Numbered from the stretch's first letter, positions 15,532 through 22,872 are shown. The stretch: DNA of 36,359 nucleotides from Anaerolineales bacterium (GCA_021462845.1 JAJTXU010000019.1:1-36359), one strand, 5' to 3'. Translations and numbers: made by a program. Notes: a model not told the origin generated them from the sequence alone.

Positions 15532-16041
15532 TCATGGGATCGGCACGCCGATATTGGGTCCGGTGGTTGGTCCTATTGGCAGACCCTCTTCTTGATCGAT
15601 GGCGGGACAGAGCACAAAATTGCCGTTTAGGTCGGTGTGATAGGTATATTCCTGCCCATTGGCAGACAAATCGATTCGATAACCGGGCACCTGCCCCTGC
15701 GGATAGGTCTTTCCGGGCGCGGGACACCCCAGCGCAGAATTGAGCCAGGTGAAAGGTTGGGTGTTCACAAGTTCAACTTGTTCGATCGCGATTCCCAAAG
15801 AGCGAGCAAGGTCATCCTTGGTGATGCTGATAAATTTCTCTACCGGCGCGTTGGAAAAGTCGATGTTTTCTTGAGGGGTTGACTGGGGAAAGATGCTCTC
15901 CGGGGTTGAAGTGATCTCTTGGGTCGGAACAGGTTGCGGCTCTTGAGGCGCATCTACGACTGGTTCGCCGGCGCTTCCCGCTCCGCAACTTGCCAGCAAG
16001 AATAAGTTTACGATCAAAAATGGGATCCAACGGTAATTCAT
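15532..16041 (-). CDS. lipoprotein with a Cys-paired C-terminal domain
   Basis: 169 aa. The signal peptide ends in lipobox LLASC (Cys19), followed by a Pro/Glu/Thr-rich linker to about residue 62. The mature domain (about 65-150) has the order DLARSLGIAIEQVELV, FTWLNSALGCPAPGKTYPQG, GYRIDLSANGQEYTYHTDLNGNFVLC. The two Cys probably form a disulfide. The SLGCPxPG and GYxIxLxxxGxxYxYHT signature recurs in surface lipoproteins of Chloroflexota and cyanobacteria (recollection), but no function is known. AAGGAG supports the start. The last residues are Pro/Gly-rich (GPTTGPNIGVPIP). Confidence 0.8.
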   Translation of the reverse strand: MNYRWIPFLIVNLFLLASCGAGSAGEPVVDAPQEPQPVPTQEITSTPESIFPQSTPQENIDFSNAPVEKFISITKDDLARSLGIAIEQVELVNTQPFTWLNSALGCPAPGKTYPQGQVPGYRIDLSANGQEYTYHTDLNGNFVLCPAIDQEEGLPIGPTTGPNIGVPIP

Positions 16042-16210
16042 GATACTGACTCCTTATAAGTTTAATTCGCTTGAAAGACCACCAATCGATCAATTAAGCG
16101 ACGTTTTCCTGTCTGGGAATGTTCCCGAATTGTAGTACAGAAATTCGCCAGGGCGTCGGGCAGGCGCATCCAGCGTCACAGCGCGGTCATATTCCTCTTA
16201 TTGCAACGTG

Positions 16211-16216
16211 TATAAT
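16211..16216 (+). promoter_or_regulatory. consensus -10 box before the Bmp-like lipoprotein
   Basis: TATAAT lies 29 bp upstream of the GTG start at 16245. No convincing -35 box is seen. Confidence 0.45.
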
Positions 16217-16244
16217 CTGTTCATTCCAACATCGGAGAGAACTT

Positions 16245-17282
16245 GTGCGAAACATCTTCCAAAGAGCCGCTTTACTGCTGATATTCTTTCTCAATGCCTG
16301 TGGAGGAACTGAACCATCCGTCACAGTCACACCTTTGCCATCAGAGACCCCGATCATCCCGCCAACGCTTACCGCAACACCGACAATTCCCCTGGCGGTA
16401 TTGATCCTGCCCGCAAACCTCGACCCTGAAACAGCGAACCTCTACCAAACCACTGTCTACGATCTAACACAGAGTTCGGGGTATCGTTTCCAGGTGCGAG
16501 ATTCCATCACCGAGGCAGACTTGGCGGAGCCGGGACTAAAGATCGTGATCGCGCTTCCGCCCGATCCCGGTATTGCAGTTTTAGCCGTCGCCGCGCCGCA
16601 CGTGCAATTTCTTTCGATCAATATCCCGGGCGTTCTACCCGGCGGTAACATTAGCACGTTGGGAGGCGAAGGTCAGACCGGCATCGCCGCCTTCCTCGCT
16701 GGCTATACTGCCGCGCTCCTCACCGAAGATTATCGTATCGGCATGATCTTACCCAAAGGGAACGCCGACGCGCAACAAGCCTCAACTGCTTTTCGTAACG
16801 GCATGGCATTTCATTGCGGATTATGCCGCCCGATCTTCTTCCCCTCGTTCTGCCTCGTGGAAAACCTGCAATCGTGTTACCCCCAATATGTTGAAATCCC
16901 GACGGATGAAGATCCCGCCCGCTATGGTCCATACGCCGATTATCTCATCCTCCAACGAGAGGTGGATACGCTTTTCGTTTACCCGGACGTGGCAGACCCA
17001 GACCTGCTGACATATATCGGCACGACTGGTGCGCTCCTCATTGGCACATTCACTCCCGACGAACGCCCCGGCGGCTGGGTGATGACGATTCAACCGGATG
17101 TGATCAAAGCCATTCAAAATGCCTGGCCCCAACTGATTGCAGGGCAGGGAGGCGTCACGGTTCAATCCCCCTTGGGGCTGAGTGACGTGGACCCCAGCCT
17201 GCTCAGCCCCGGGAAGCAGAAAGATGTGCAGGAAATGCTCGATAAACTTCAACAAGGGTTGATCAATACCAACAACCCGTGA
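16245..17282 (+). CDS. Bmp-like periplasmic-binding lipoprotein
   Basis: 345 aa from GTG at 16245, chosen because GGAGAG precedes it and it gives a clean lipoprotein leader (lipobox FLNAC, Cys19). An ATG at 16119 would add residues unlike a signal peptide. After a Thr/Pro linker, the mature protein has the alternating fold of type-1 periplasmic-binding proteins of the Bmp group: VLILPANLDPE, KIVIALPPDPG, VQFLSINIPG, GIAAFLAGYTAALLTEDYRIGMILPKGNADAQQASTAFRNGM, VDTLFVYPDVADPDLL. The AFLAGYxAAL and RIGMI segments are characteristic. Family members bind nucleosides or small signals for ABC uptake. No ABC genes are adjacent, so it may be a sensor or orphan receptor. Four Cys are clustered at CGLC, FCLV and SCYP. 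Confidence 0.78.
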   Translation: MRNIFQRAALLLIFFLNACGGTEPSVTVTPLPSETPIIPPTLTATPTIPLAVLILPANLDPETANLYQTTVYDLTQSSGYRFQVRDSITEADLAEPGLKIVIALPPDPGIAVLAVAAPHVQFLSINIPGVLPGGNISTLGGEGQTGIAAFLAGYTAALLTEDYRIGMILPKGNADAQQASTAFRNGMAFHCGLCRPIFFPSFCLVENLQSCYPQYVEIPTDEDPARYGPYADYLILQREVDTLFVYPDVADPDLLTYIGTTGALLIGTFTPDERPGGWVMTIQPDVIKAIQNAWPQLIAGQGGVTVQSPLGLSDVDPSLLSPGKQKDVQEMLDKLQQGLINTNNP

Positions 17283-17291
17283 TTGAATCCA

Positions 17292-17319
17292 ACACTCCCG
17301 TGAATGCTCACGGGAGTGT
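17292..17319. repeat. strong stem-loop between convergent genes
   Basis: ACACTCCCGTGA (17292-17303), ATGC loop, TCACGGGAGTGT (17308-17319): a 12-bp perfect stem. Neither side carries a T-tract, so it is not a standard intrinsic terminator. It could still protect mRNA 3' ends of the Bmp-like and receiver genes. Confidence 0.6.
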
Positions 17320-17380
17320 GGACAAAGAAGGAGGAGGAGAGAAACGGCAGGCGTAAAACCTGTGTGCGTGAAGGATAGGA

Positions 17381-17779
17381 CTAACGGGCTTGAGCAAGCC
17401 ATGCCATGGCTTTGACCACCAGCACAGCCGGGTTGACCGGTTTGAGCAGGTATTCATCCGCCGCCGACTCGTTGGCTTCGATCGCCAATTGGGCGGTATT
17501 TGCCGAAACAAGCATGATGATGGGACCGCGACTGGCTTTGCGCAACTCGCCGATCAGTTCCATACGCTCGTCCCGCGTAAGTTGAATATCCACCAGCACG
17601 AGGGACGGGGCAACCAGACGGGCGGCTTGAACCGCATATCGCGGGCTTGATTCGCTGAGTACGATACAATTCCGCTGGCTGAAGAGGGCGTCCCATGCCG
17701 CGACTGAATTCGGTTGGTCAGAAACGATCAATACGGTGTGGAGGGGGATTGTGTTTGTGTCGGTTTTCCAGGCTACCAT
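17381..17779 (-). CDS. stand-alone response regulator receiver domain
   Basis: 132 aa, a single REC domain without output domain. The phospho-acceptor Asp64 sits in LVLVDIQL, the conserved Lys113 in YLLKPVNP, and the Ser92 switch residue in IIMLVSANTAQ. The usual acidic pair near the N-terminus is reduced to one acidic residue (S20-D21), which may weaken metal binding. Single-domain receivers act by protein contact or as phosphate sinks. No kinase is adjacent. The orphan kinase at 4760 is a possible but unsupported partner. The gene is divergent from the GNAT operon promoter, about 25 bp away. Confidence 0.9.
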   Translation of the reverse strand: MVAWKTDTNTIPLHTVLIVSDQPNSVAAWDALFSQRNCIVLSESSPRYAVQAARLVAPSLVLVDIQLTRDERMELIGELRKASRGPIIMLVSANTAQLAIEANESAADEYLLKPVNPAVLVVKAMAWLAQAR

Positions 17780-17802
17780 TTTGGCTTTGCCTTTCTAGTA
17801 TC

Positions 17803-17832
17803 TTGACGGAGAATCGACCGGCGTGTTACACT
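17803..17832 (+). promoter_or_regulatory. promoter of the GNAT operon
   Basis: TTGACG (17803-17808), 18 bp, TACACT (17827-17832). The start of transcription would be near 17839, about 30 nt before the leader ORF. Confidence 0.6.
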
Positions 17833-17859
17833 CGCGCCTATCAAATTTTCAAGGAAGGA

Positions 17860-17928
17860 GGCGCGACCCATGTTTTTCAGCAAGATCGTTGTCGGTACAC
17901 AAGACTTCACCCATTCCGGGATCGCGCC
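17860..17928 (+). promoter_or_regulatory. structured leader enclosing the ribosome-binding site of the leader ORF
   Basis: GGCGCGACCC (17860-17869), which contains the end of the AAGGAGG site and abuts the ATG, is complementary to GGGATCGCGCC (17918-17928) near the end of the leader ORF, with one bulged base. Opening or closing this stem would control ribosome loading on the leader. A further copy of TCGCGCC lies at 17832-17838, at the edge of the predicted transcript. Confidence 0.5.
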
Positions 17929-17941
17929 TGTAACTCGTTAG
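17870..17941 (+). CDS. candidate 23-residue leader peptide
   Basis: ATG at 17870 is preceded by AAGGAGG about 9 bases upstream, and the frame ends at TAG (17939-17941). The product starts MFFSKIVVG and ends SGIAPVTR, with no signal peptide or known family. The ORF lies between a good promoter and an intrinsic terminator placed directly in front of the first GNAT gene, the position typical of attenuation leader peptides. The codons are not enriched for one amino acid, so classic amino-acid attenuation is not suggested. Stalling by an antibiotic or other ligand at the ribosome is possible (inference). It could alternatively be a small functional protein or part of a structured RNA. Confidence 0.5.
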   Translation: MFFSKIVVGTQDFTHSGIAPVTR

Positions 17942-17967
17942 GATACGATAACGTTTAACGTATTCAA

Positions 17968-18000
17968 CAGCCACGGCGTCCCCGTGGCTGTTTTTATTTA
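17968..18000 (+). terminator. intrinsic terminator/attenuator in front of the GNAT array
   Basis: CAGCCACGG (17968-17976), CGTCC loop, CCGTGGCTG (17982-17990), then TTTTTATTTA. It is a textbook intrinsic terminator. Only 20 bp separate it from the first GNAT start (18021), and that gap has no promoter, so the operon must be reached by read-through. Confidence 0.85.
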
Positions 18001-18020
18001 TTTCACAGGAGAATGCAACC

Positions 18021-18599
18021 ATGTTCGACATTCAAACACAATTATTCGAAGGCAAAGACGTTCGTTTCGGTCCCATTGACCATGAAAAGGACCCGGAGAT
18101 CGAATCGAAATGGACGCACGACTCGGAGTTCATGCGAATGTACAGCCTCGACCCGGCGCGTCCCATGTCGGCGGCGATGGTGAAGAAGGCGTATGAAAAA
18201 CTCGAGAAAGAGATCGAAGAAGAGAAGAACATGTTTTACTTCACCATCCGCGCCCGCGACGATGACCGCTTGATCGGCAAAGCGCAGGTCAGCCGCATCG
18301 AGTGGTCGAACGGACATGGATGGGTCGAGTTGGGATTCGGCTCCGCGGACGATCAGCGCAAGGGCTTTGGAACTCAGGCATTGGGAATGTTATTGCGCTT
18401 CGGCTTCGGCGAGTTGAACCTGCACCGCATCAGCGCGCGCGTGCCGGAATACAACGAAGGCGCGATTGCCCTGTTCAAGAAACTGGGCTTCACGGAGGAA
18501 GTCCGCCGACGCCAGGCATTGGACCGTGATGGTCGCCGTTGGGACCTGTTAACTTTCGGCTTGTTGAAAGATGAATGGACGAGACAGGCTGAGGCGTAG
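18021..18599 (+). CDS. GNAT N-acetyltransferase 1 (RimJ/RimL-like)
   Basis: 192 aa, single GNAT domain. The acetyl-CoA pyrophosphate loop reads QRKGFG (about residues 112-117), preceded by the beta strand WVELGFG and followed by the ELNLHRISARV strand and YNEGAIALFKKLGF, the order of Acetyltransf_3 proteins. RimJ/L relatives acetylate N-termini of ribosomal proteins, other proteins or small molecules including antibiotics. The acceptor cannot be read from sequence. AGGAGA precedes the ATG. It is the first of five consecutive GNAT genes and is reached only by read-through of the terminator at 17968-18000. The N-terminal part (WTHDSEFMRMYSLDPARPMS) aligns by eye with the second and third copies. 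Confidence 0.93.
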   Translation: MFDIQTQLFEGKDVRFGPIDHEKDPEIESKWTHDSEFMRMYSLDPARPMSAAMVKKAYEKLEKEIEEEKNMFYFTIRARDDDRLIGKAQVSRIEWSNGHGWVELGFGSADDQRKGFGTQALGMLLRFGFGELNLHRISARVPEYNEGAIALFKKLGFTEEVRRRQALDRDGRRWDLLTFGLLKDEWTRQAEA

Positions 18600-18608
18600 G
18601 AGGAAGCG

Positions 18609-19178
18609 ATGAAAGACTTATTACGCGGAGAATTGATCCGCTTTACAGCCGAGGAGCCGGAGACTCTGGCGCGTTCGGAAGTCCGCTGGCAGACGGATAC
18701 GGAATTCCATCGGCTGGCTGATATTGACCCCGCCATGCTGTTTTCGTCGAAGCGCATCCAACAGCGAGCGGAGGAGCGGATCGAAAAAGGATTCATGCCA
18801 AAGCGCTATGCGTTTTATGTGCGCGCGCTGGCAGATGACCAACTGATCGGCTTTCTCGTCCTGTGGCTGGACTTGGTCCATAACGAAGTTTGGGTGGGCT
18901 TGGGAATCGGCGAGCGCGATTTTTGGGGCAAAGGCTTCGGCACCGATATGATGAAGGTGGCTTTGCGATACGCGTTCACGGAGCTCAATGCGCATCGCGT
19001 GTCGCTGGGTTTGCATTCGTACAATGAACGCGCAAAACGTTCGTACGAGAAAGCAGGCTTTCGTTATGAAGGCACCACCCGCGAAGACGCCCGGCATGGA
19101 GACGTGTACACGGATGGTTTGTGGATGGGCATCCTACGCGAAGAATGGCTGGCGATGCAGAACGGAGAAAGCAAATGA
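18609..19178 (+). CDS. GNAT N-acetyltransferase 2 (RimJ/RimL-like)
   Basis: 189 aa, single GNAT domain. VGLGIGERDFWGKGFGTD carries the acetyl-CoA loop in the DYWGKGYG style common in RimJ-type enzymes, followed by TELNAHRVSLGLHSYNERAKRSYEKAGF. The nine-base gap from gene 1 holds AGGAAG. Gene 3 starts inside its stop (ATGA), so the two are translationally coupled. Close similarity to gene 3 (ITRL/LIRF start, GERD-WGKG-G core, GxREEW end) points to tandem duplication. Substrate unknown. Confidence 0.93.
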   Translation: MKDLLRGELIRFTAEEPETLARSEVRWQTDTEFHRLADIDPAMLFSSKRIQQRAEERIEKGFMPKRYAFYVRALADDQLIGFLVLWLDLVHNEVWVGLGIGERDFWGKGFGTDMMKVALRYAFTELNAHRVSLGLHSYNERAKRSYEKAGFRYEGTTREDARHGDVYTDGLWMGILREEWLAMQNGESK

Positions 19179-19747
19179 AAGATATTTACACCGGCGACAT
19201 AACGCGCTTGATCGTGTTGGATGCGAAGGAAGGCGCAAAAGCGTTTGCGCGTTGGGATCGTGACTCGGAGTTCAGGCGGTATTTGGATAGCGGCGCCGCG
19301 AACCTGATCTCGTCAAACAAGATTGAAAAAGAGATCGAGGAGGATGCGAATGAAAATTCACATCGGTTTTATCCCTTTGGCGTCCGCGCGTTGACAGGCG
19401 ATGCGATGATCGGCATCGTTGACTTGTTCGTCTATAACTGGACTGGACGCGATGCTTTCGTGGGGATCGGTTTTGGCGAGCGCGACTATTGGGGCAAAGG
19501 CTATGGCGCGGATGCGATGAACCTGATCCTGCGCTTTGCCTTTACCGAATTGAACCTGCGGCGCGTGACGCTCAACGTGTTCGAATACAACCCGCGCGCG
19601 ATCCGTTCGTATGAGAAGGTCGGGTTCCGCCACGAGGGAAGGATTCGGCAGGCGCTGAACAAGGAAGGCAAACGCTGGGACATGCTCTTCATGGGCATCC
19701 TGCGTGAAGAATGGATGGAACAAAATGACTACAAAACTACAAACTAA
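19175..19747 (+). CDS. GNAT N-acetyltransferase 3 (RimJ/RimL-like)
   Basis: 190 aa from ATG at 19175. This start is chosen because it overlaps the previous stop by four bases and has GGAGA upstream; an ATG at 19121 would extend into gene 2. The core VGIGFGERDYWGKGYGADAM binds acetyl-CoA, followed by TELNLRRVTLNVFEYNPRAIRSYEKVGF. It ends ILREEWMEQNDYKTTN and overlaps gene 4 by 23 bases. It is a paralogue of genes 1 and 2. The acceptor substrate is unknown. The tight overlaps suggest balanced co-production of all five proteins. Confidence 0.93.
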   Translation: MKDIYTGDITRLIVLDAKEGAKAFARWDRDSEFRRYLDSGAANLISSNKIEKEIEEDANENSHRFYPFGVRALTGDAMIGIVDLFVYNWTGRDAFVGIGFGERDYWGKGYGADAMNLILRFAFTELNLRRVTLNVFEYNPRAIRSYEKVGFRHEGRIRQALNKEGKRWDMLFMGILREEWMEQNDYKTTN

Positions 19748-20729
19748 CGAAACGCTTCTCGACTCAACGATCAGCCTGCGTTTTGCAAGATGGGACGATC
19801 TCTCCGCTGTGACACAACTCGTCTATGACGTGTGCGAAGCGGACGGCGATACCACCGTCGCTGTGACCGAGGAAGAGATGGCGCTCGAATGGAAGACGCC
19901 CGGCTTCAATATCGAAACGGATGGCATCGTCGCCGTCACGCAGGATGGGCGCATCGTGGGCTTCGAAGAGTTCGCAGACGAACACGAACATGCCAAACTC
20001 CGCACGGATGGATACGTCCACCCGCAGTTCAAGGGATTGGGAATCGCCACGTCCATGATGCAAGCCGTCGAAGAACGCGCCCGCAAAGAGATCGCGCTGG
20101 CTGAGCCGGATGTCCGTGTGTGTTTGCAAAGCACATTGGATAACCGCGACGAAAGCGGAAAAAGCGTGCATGAAAGCGAAGGGTACAAGGTCATTCGTTA
20201 TCACTGGCGGATGCAGGCAGATCTCGATGCGCCTCCGCCTGTTGTGACCTTTCCCAGCGGCATTGAATTGCGTCCTTTTATCAAGGGCGTGCATGACCGC
20301 GCGGTTTGGGAGGCGCACAACGAATCCTTCCGCGACCATTGGGGACATCACGATGTTCCATTCGACCGCTGGGTACTCCGCAAGTTCAGCAGATCAGACT
20401 TTGACCCAACACTGTGGATGATCGCGTGGGACGGCGAACAGATCGCGGGTTTCTCGCAGAACCGCTACCGCATGGGCGTCGGCTGGATCGGTACGCTGGG
20501 AGTCCGCCGTCCGTGGCGGAAAAAGGGACTGGGTTACTCGTTGTTGATCCATTCCTTCGGCGAGTTCTACAAACGCGGCACCAAGACTATCGGTCTTGGC
20601 GTGGATGCGCAAAGTCCCACAGGCGCCACGCGCTTGTATCAAAAAGCGGGCATGCGCGCCGCCAGCGAATTTGTCACGTATGAAAAAGAGTTGCGTCCCG
20701 GACGCGAACTCGAAGAGCATGATGAGTAG
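19725..20729 (+). CDS. tandem-GNAT acetyltransferase 4
   Basis: 334 aa from ATG at 19725 (MTTKLQ). It holds two GNAT domains, as in MshD-type proteins. The N-domain (about 15-160) has the acetyl-CoA loop PQFKGLGIAT. The C-domain (about 175-320) has RPWRKKGLGYSLL, then KRGTKTIGLGVDAQSPTGATRLYQKAGM. Both loops look intact, whereas in many tandem GNATs one is degenerate. MshD acetylates cysteinyl-GlcN-inositol in mycothiol synthesis, but the other mycothiol genes are absent here, so that role is not supported. The start lies inside gene 3, so translation is probably coupled. Gene 5 has the same architecture and C-terminal ending (YEKELRPGREL / YEKEFRPGKEL). Confidence 0.93.
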   Translation: MTTKLQTNETLLDSTISLRFARWDDLSAVTQLVYDVCEADGDTTVAVTEEEMALEWKTPGFNIETDGIVAVTQDGRIVGFEEFADEHEHAKLRTDGYVHPQFKGLGIATSMMQAVEERARKEIALAEPDVRVCLQSTLDNRDESGKSVHESEGYKVIRYHWRMQADLDAPPPVVTFPSGIELRPFIKGVHDRAVWEAHNESFRDHWGHHDVPFDRWVLRKFSRSDFDPTLWMIAWDGEQIAGFSQNRYRMGVGWIGTLGVRRPWRKKGLGYSLLIHSFGEFYKRGTKTIGLGVDAQSPTGATRLYQKAGMRAASEFVTYEKELRPGRELEEHDE

Positions 20730-20738
20730 GAGAATAAA

Positions 20739-21773
20739 ATGAACACACTTCTTGAAAAACAAAATATCCTTTCGCTCCCTGCGGGCTATACCGCGCGCGG
20801 CGGAAGCATTGACGATTACAAGATCGCTTGCGAGTTGTTGAACCTTCATTCCATGCACATGAACGGGAGCGTGGATCTGAACGACCCCGAATTGCTCCGC
20901 CTGGATTGGCAGAACGAAGGCTTCACGCCAGAGACTGACTTGCGTTTGATCTTCGACGAGCAGGGAACCCTTGTCGCGTTCATCGAATGTTGGATGACGC
21001 AACAACCGCCTGTTCACCCGTGGATCTTTGGATGCGTGCATCCCGATCATTGGGGCAGGGGAATCGGAAGTCATATTAATTCATGGGCAGAGGATCATGC
21101 GTATATCGCGTTGGAGAAATGCGCGCCCGAACTCCGTGTTGCGCCGCGCACAGGCGTAGAAGCGCATAATGAAACAGGCGTTGCGCTGATGGAGGGACTC
21201 GGATGGAAACACATCCGCTCGTTCTATCGCATGGTAACAGACTTGGATTCGCCTCCGACTGAACCGTCATTGCCAGAGGGGATCGTCATTCGCCCGTTCG
21301 ATCCCGAAACCGAACTAGAGGAAGTCTATCGAACATTTGTGGACACGTTCAACGATCACTTTGGGTTCATCGAACAGCCGTTTGAAAAAGGCTTTGCTGA
21401 ATATAAACATAACATGGTCGAAGAGCCCGGCTACTCCCCAGAGATGTGGTTCGTGGCAATGGATGGTGACAAGATGGCTGGCATTTGCATTTGCCGCCGC
21501 GAAGATACTGAAGATCCCGAATCGGGCTGGGTGGGCGAACTGGGTGTGCGCCGCGCCTATCGCAAACGCGGGCTGGGTCTTGCTTTGCTCAAACATGCCT
21601 TCGCCGCGTTCCATGCCGACGGCAAAAAGCGCGCAGGCTTGGGCGTGGATGCGAGCAGTCTCACCGGCGCGTTGAAACTGTATGAAAGCGCAGGCATGCG
21701 AGTCCAGCGTCAATTCAACCAATATGAAAAAGAATTCCGCCCGGGCAAAGAATTGGCTGTAGAATCGTTATAG
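20739..21773 (+). CDS. tandem-GNAT acetyltransferase 5
   Basis: 344 aa, two GNAT domains. The N-domain loop is PDHWGRGIGSH (about residue 106). The C-domain carries WVGELGVRRAYRKRGLGLALLKHAF, then KKRAGLGVDASSLTGALKLYESAGM. The C-domain is clearly paralogous to that of gene 4 (GLGVDA-S-TGA--LY--AGM, YEKE-RPG-EL). The N-domain contains an extra Cys/Trp-rich stretch (FIECWMTQQPP). AGGAG in the nine-base gap sets the start. It is the last of the five-gene array. The AAACCTG inverted repeat follows. Confidence 0.93.
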   Translation: MNTLLEKQNILSLPAGYTARGGSIDDYKIACELLNLHSMHMNGSVDLNDPELLRLDWQNEGFTPETDLRLIFDEQGTLVAFIECWMTQQPPVHPWIFGCVHPDHWGRGIGSHINSWAEDHAYIALEKCAPELRVAPRTGVEAHNETGVALMEGLGWKHIRSFYRMVTDLDSPPTEPSLPEGIVIRPFDPETELEEVYRTFVDTFNDHFGFIEQPFEKGFAEYKHNMVEEPGYSPEMWFVAMDGDKMAGICICRREDTEDPESGWVGELGVRRAYRKRGLGLALLKHAFAAFHADGKKRAGLGVDASSLTGALKLYESAGMRVQRQFNQYEKEFRPGKELAVESL

Positions 21774-21792
21774 GCTATACTCAATGTAATAA

Positions 21793-21888
21793 AAACCTGA
21801 CAGGTTTCCGCGACGCCGCCATTGATCAAGAATCTCTGATGCGCGTTTGCTTCTTCCGACTCAGCGCTTGAAAAAACCTGTCAGGTTT
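21793..21888. repeat. paired AAACCTGACAGGTTT inverted repeats
   Basis: AAACCTGACAGGTTT (21793-21807) and its exact reverse complement AAACCTGTCAGGTTT (21874-21888) are 66 bp apart. Each is itself a near-palindrome (AACCTG-N-CAGGTT). The second lies just before the ribosome-binding site of the next gene. They could be operators, a long-stem hairpin that limits transcription out of the GNAT array, or a dispersed repeat. Confidence 0.75.
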
Positions 21889-21908
21889 ATTTTGCTCAAG
21901 GAGACCCC

Positions 21909-22268
21909 ATGAACGTCAAATGTTCGTTTTGCCAAACGCCTTACACCCTCAGCCGCGTGCAAATGCTCGACGCCCTGCAAGAGATGGACGCGCATAAACT
22001 GACTCACTACGACGCGCACTGTCCGCGCTGCCGGCGCGCCACGCGCGTCGAGCGCAAACGCATGGAAATGTTCTTCCCGAACTGGCGCGAGGCGTTGAAA
22101 CAATTCGAGGCGGAGATGCAGGCTCACCCGCAGAGCGAAGCGCCTCTTCCCCAGCCTGAGTCTGCTCCTGTTGCCCCAGCCGAATCAAATCCTCAGCCGG
22201 CTGCCGCAAAGAAATCGGCGGCTGAGAAAAAAACATCGGCTAAAAATAAGGCGGCAAAAAAGAAATGA
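21909..22268 (+). CDS. Cys-pair (zinc-ribbon-like) protein with Lys/Ala tail
   Basis: 119 aa. The N-terminal half has CSFCQTPY (Cys5, Cys8) and HCPRCRRAT, two CxxC pairs that would bind one zinc ion. The second half is low complexity: a Pro/Gln/Glu stretch, then PAAAKKSAAEKKTSAKNKAAKKK-like Lys/Ala repeats at the C-terminus. The tail resembles that of the nucleotidyltransferase at 9089 and would favour nucleic-acid or ribosome contact. AAGGAG supports the start. Its stop overlaps the HAD gene (ATGA), so the two are coupled. I do not recognise a named family. Confidence 0.8.
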   Translation: MNVKCSFCQTPYTLSRVQMLDALQEMDAHKLTHYDAHCPRCRRATRVERKRMEMFFPNWREALKQFEAEMQAHPQSEAPLPQPESAPVAPAESNPQPAAAKKSAAEKKTSAKNKAAKKK

Positions 22269-22870
22269 GCATTCGCGCTGTTTTTTTCGACCTCGGCGGA
22301 GTTATCGTCCGCACGGAACATCAGGCTCCGCGGCAAAGACTCGCGGCGCAATTCGGCATGGATTATGAAGACATCGAGAAACTTGTTTTCGGCGGCGGAG
22401 CGAACAACTCTGCGGCGCGCGCCTCGGTGGGGGAGATCACCGAACAGGAACACTGGCTGAATGTGATGAAAGCGCTCAAACTGCCAGCCAGCGATGTTGC
22501 GCGCGTGCGCGAGGAATTTTTCGGCGGCGATATCATCGATCGCAACCTGCTGGAGTTTATGCGCTCGCTCAAGCCGAAGCGCAAAGTGGGAGCCATCTCC
22601 AACGCATGGGACGGTTTGCGCGCCTACATGGAGCGTGAAAAATTCGCCGATGTGTTCGACTCCATTGTCATCTCGGCGGAGATTAAAGTAGCGAAGCCTG
22701 CCGAGAAGATCTATCGCATCGCGTTGGAACAATTGCAAGTTGAGCCGAACGAAGCCGTGTTCGTGGACGATATGCCCGCAAACATCGAAGCGTGCGAAAA
22801 GATCGGCATGAAGGGAATCCTTTTCACGGATGCCGAATCTGTGTTGAAACAACTCAAAGCCATTCTCTAG
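22265..22870 (+). CDS. HAD-superfamily hydrolase, subfamily IA
   Basis: 201 aa. Motif I is FFDLGGVIV; the second Asp of the usual DxD is replaced by Gly, as in epoxide-hydrolase-like and some YihX-type HADs (DLGGV/DLGNV). Motif II is AISNAWDG, motif III is the Lys of KVAKPAEKIY, and motif IV is VFVDDMPANIE. The cap domain is small and helical (about 20-85). YihX-type members are sugar-phosphate phosphatases. The substrate here is unknown. The start overlaps the previous gene by four bases. Confidence 0.92.
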   Translation: MSIRAVFFDLGGVIVRTEHQAPRQRLAAQFGMDYEDIEKLVFGGGANNSAARASVGEITEQEHWLNVMKALKLPASDVARVREEFFGGDIIDRNLLEFMRSLKPKRKVGAISNAWDGLRAYMEREKFADVFDSIVISAEIKVAKPAEKIYRIALEQLQVEPNEAVFVDDMPANIEACEKIGMKGILFTDAESVLKQLKAIL

Positions 22871-22872
22871 CT

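Noticed and set aside
17292-17319. Intrinsic terminator after the Bmp-like gene
   Set aside because: The 12-bp stem is strong but has no T-tract on either strand, so it is listed as a stem-loop only.
19725-21773. Mycothiol synthase (MshD) identity for the tandem GNATs
   Set aside because: Architecture alone does not fix the substrate. No other mycothiol biosynthesis gene is present, and two adjacent copies would be odd.
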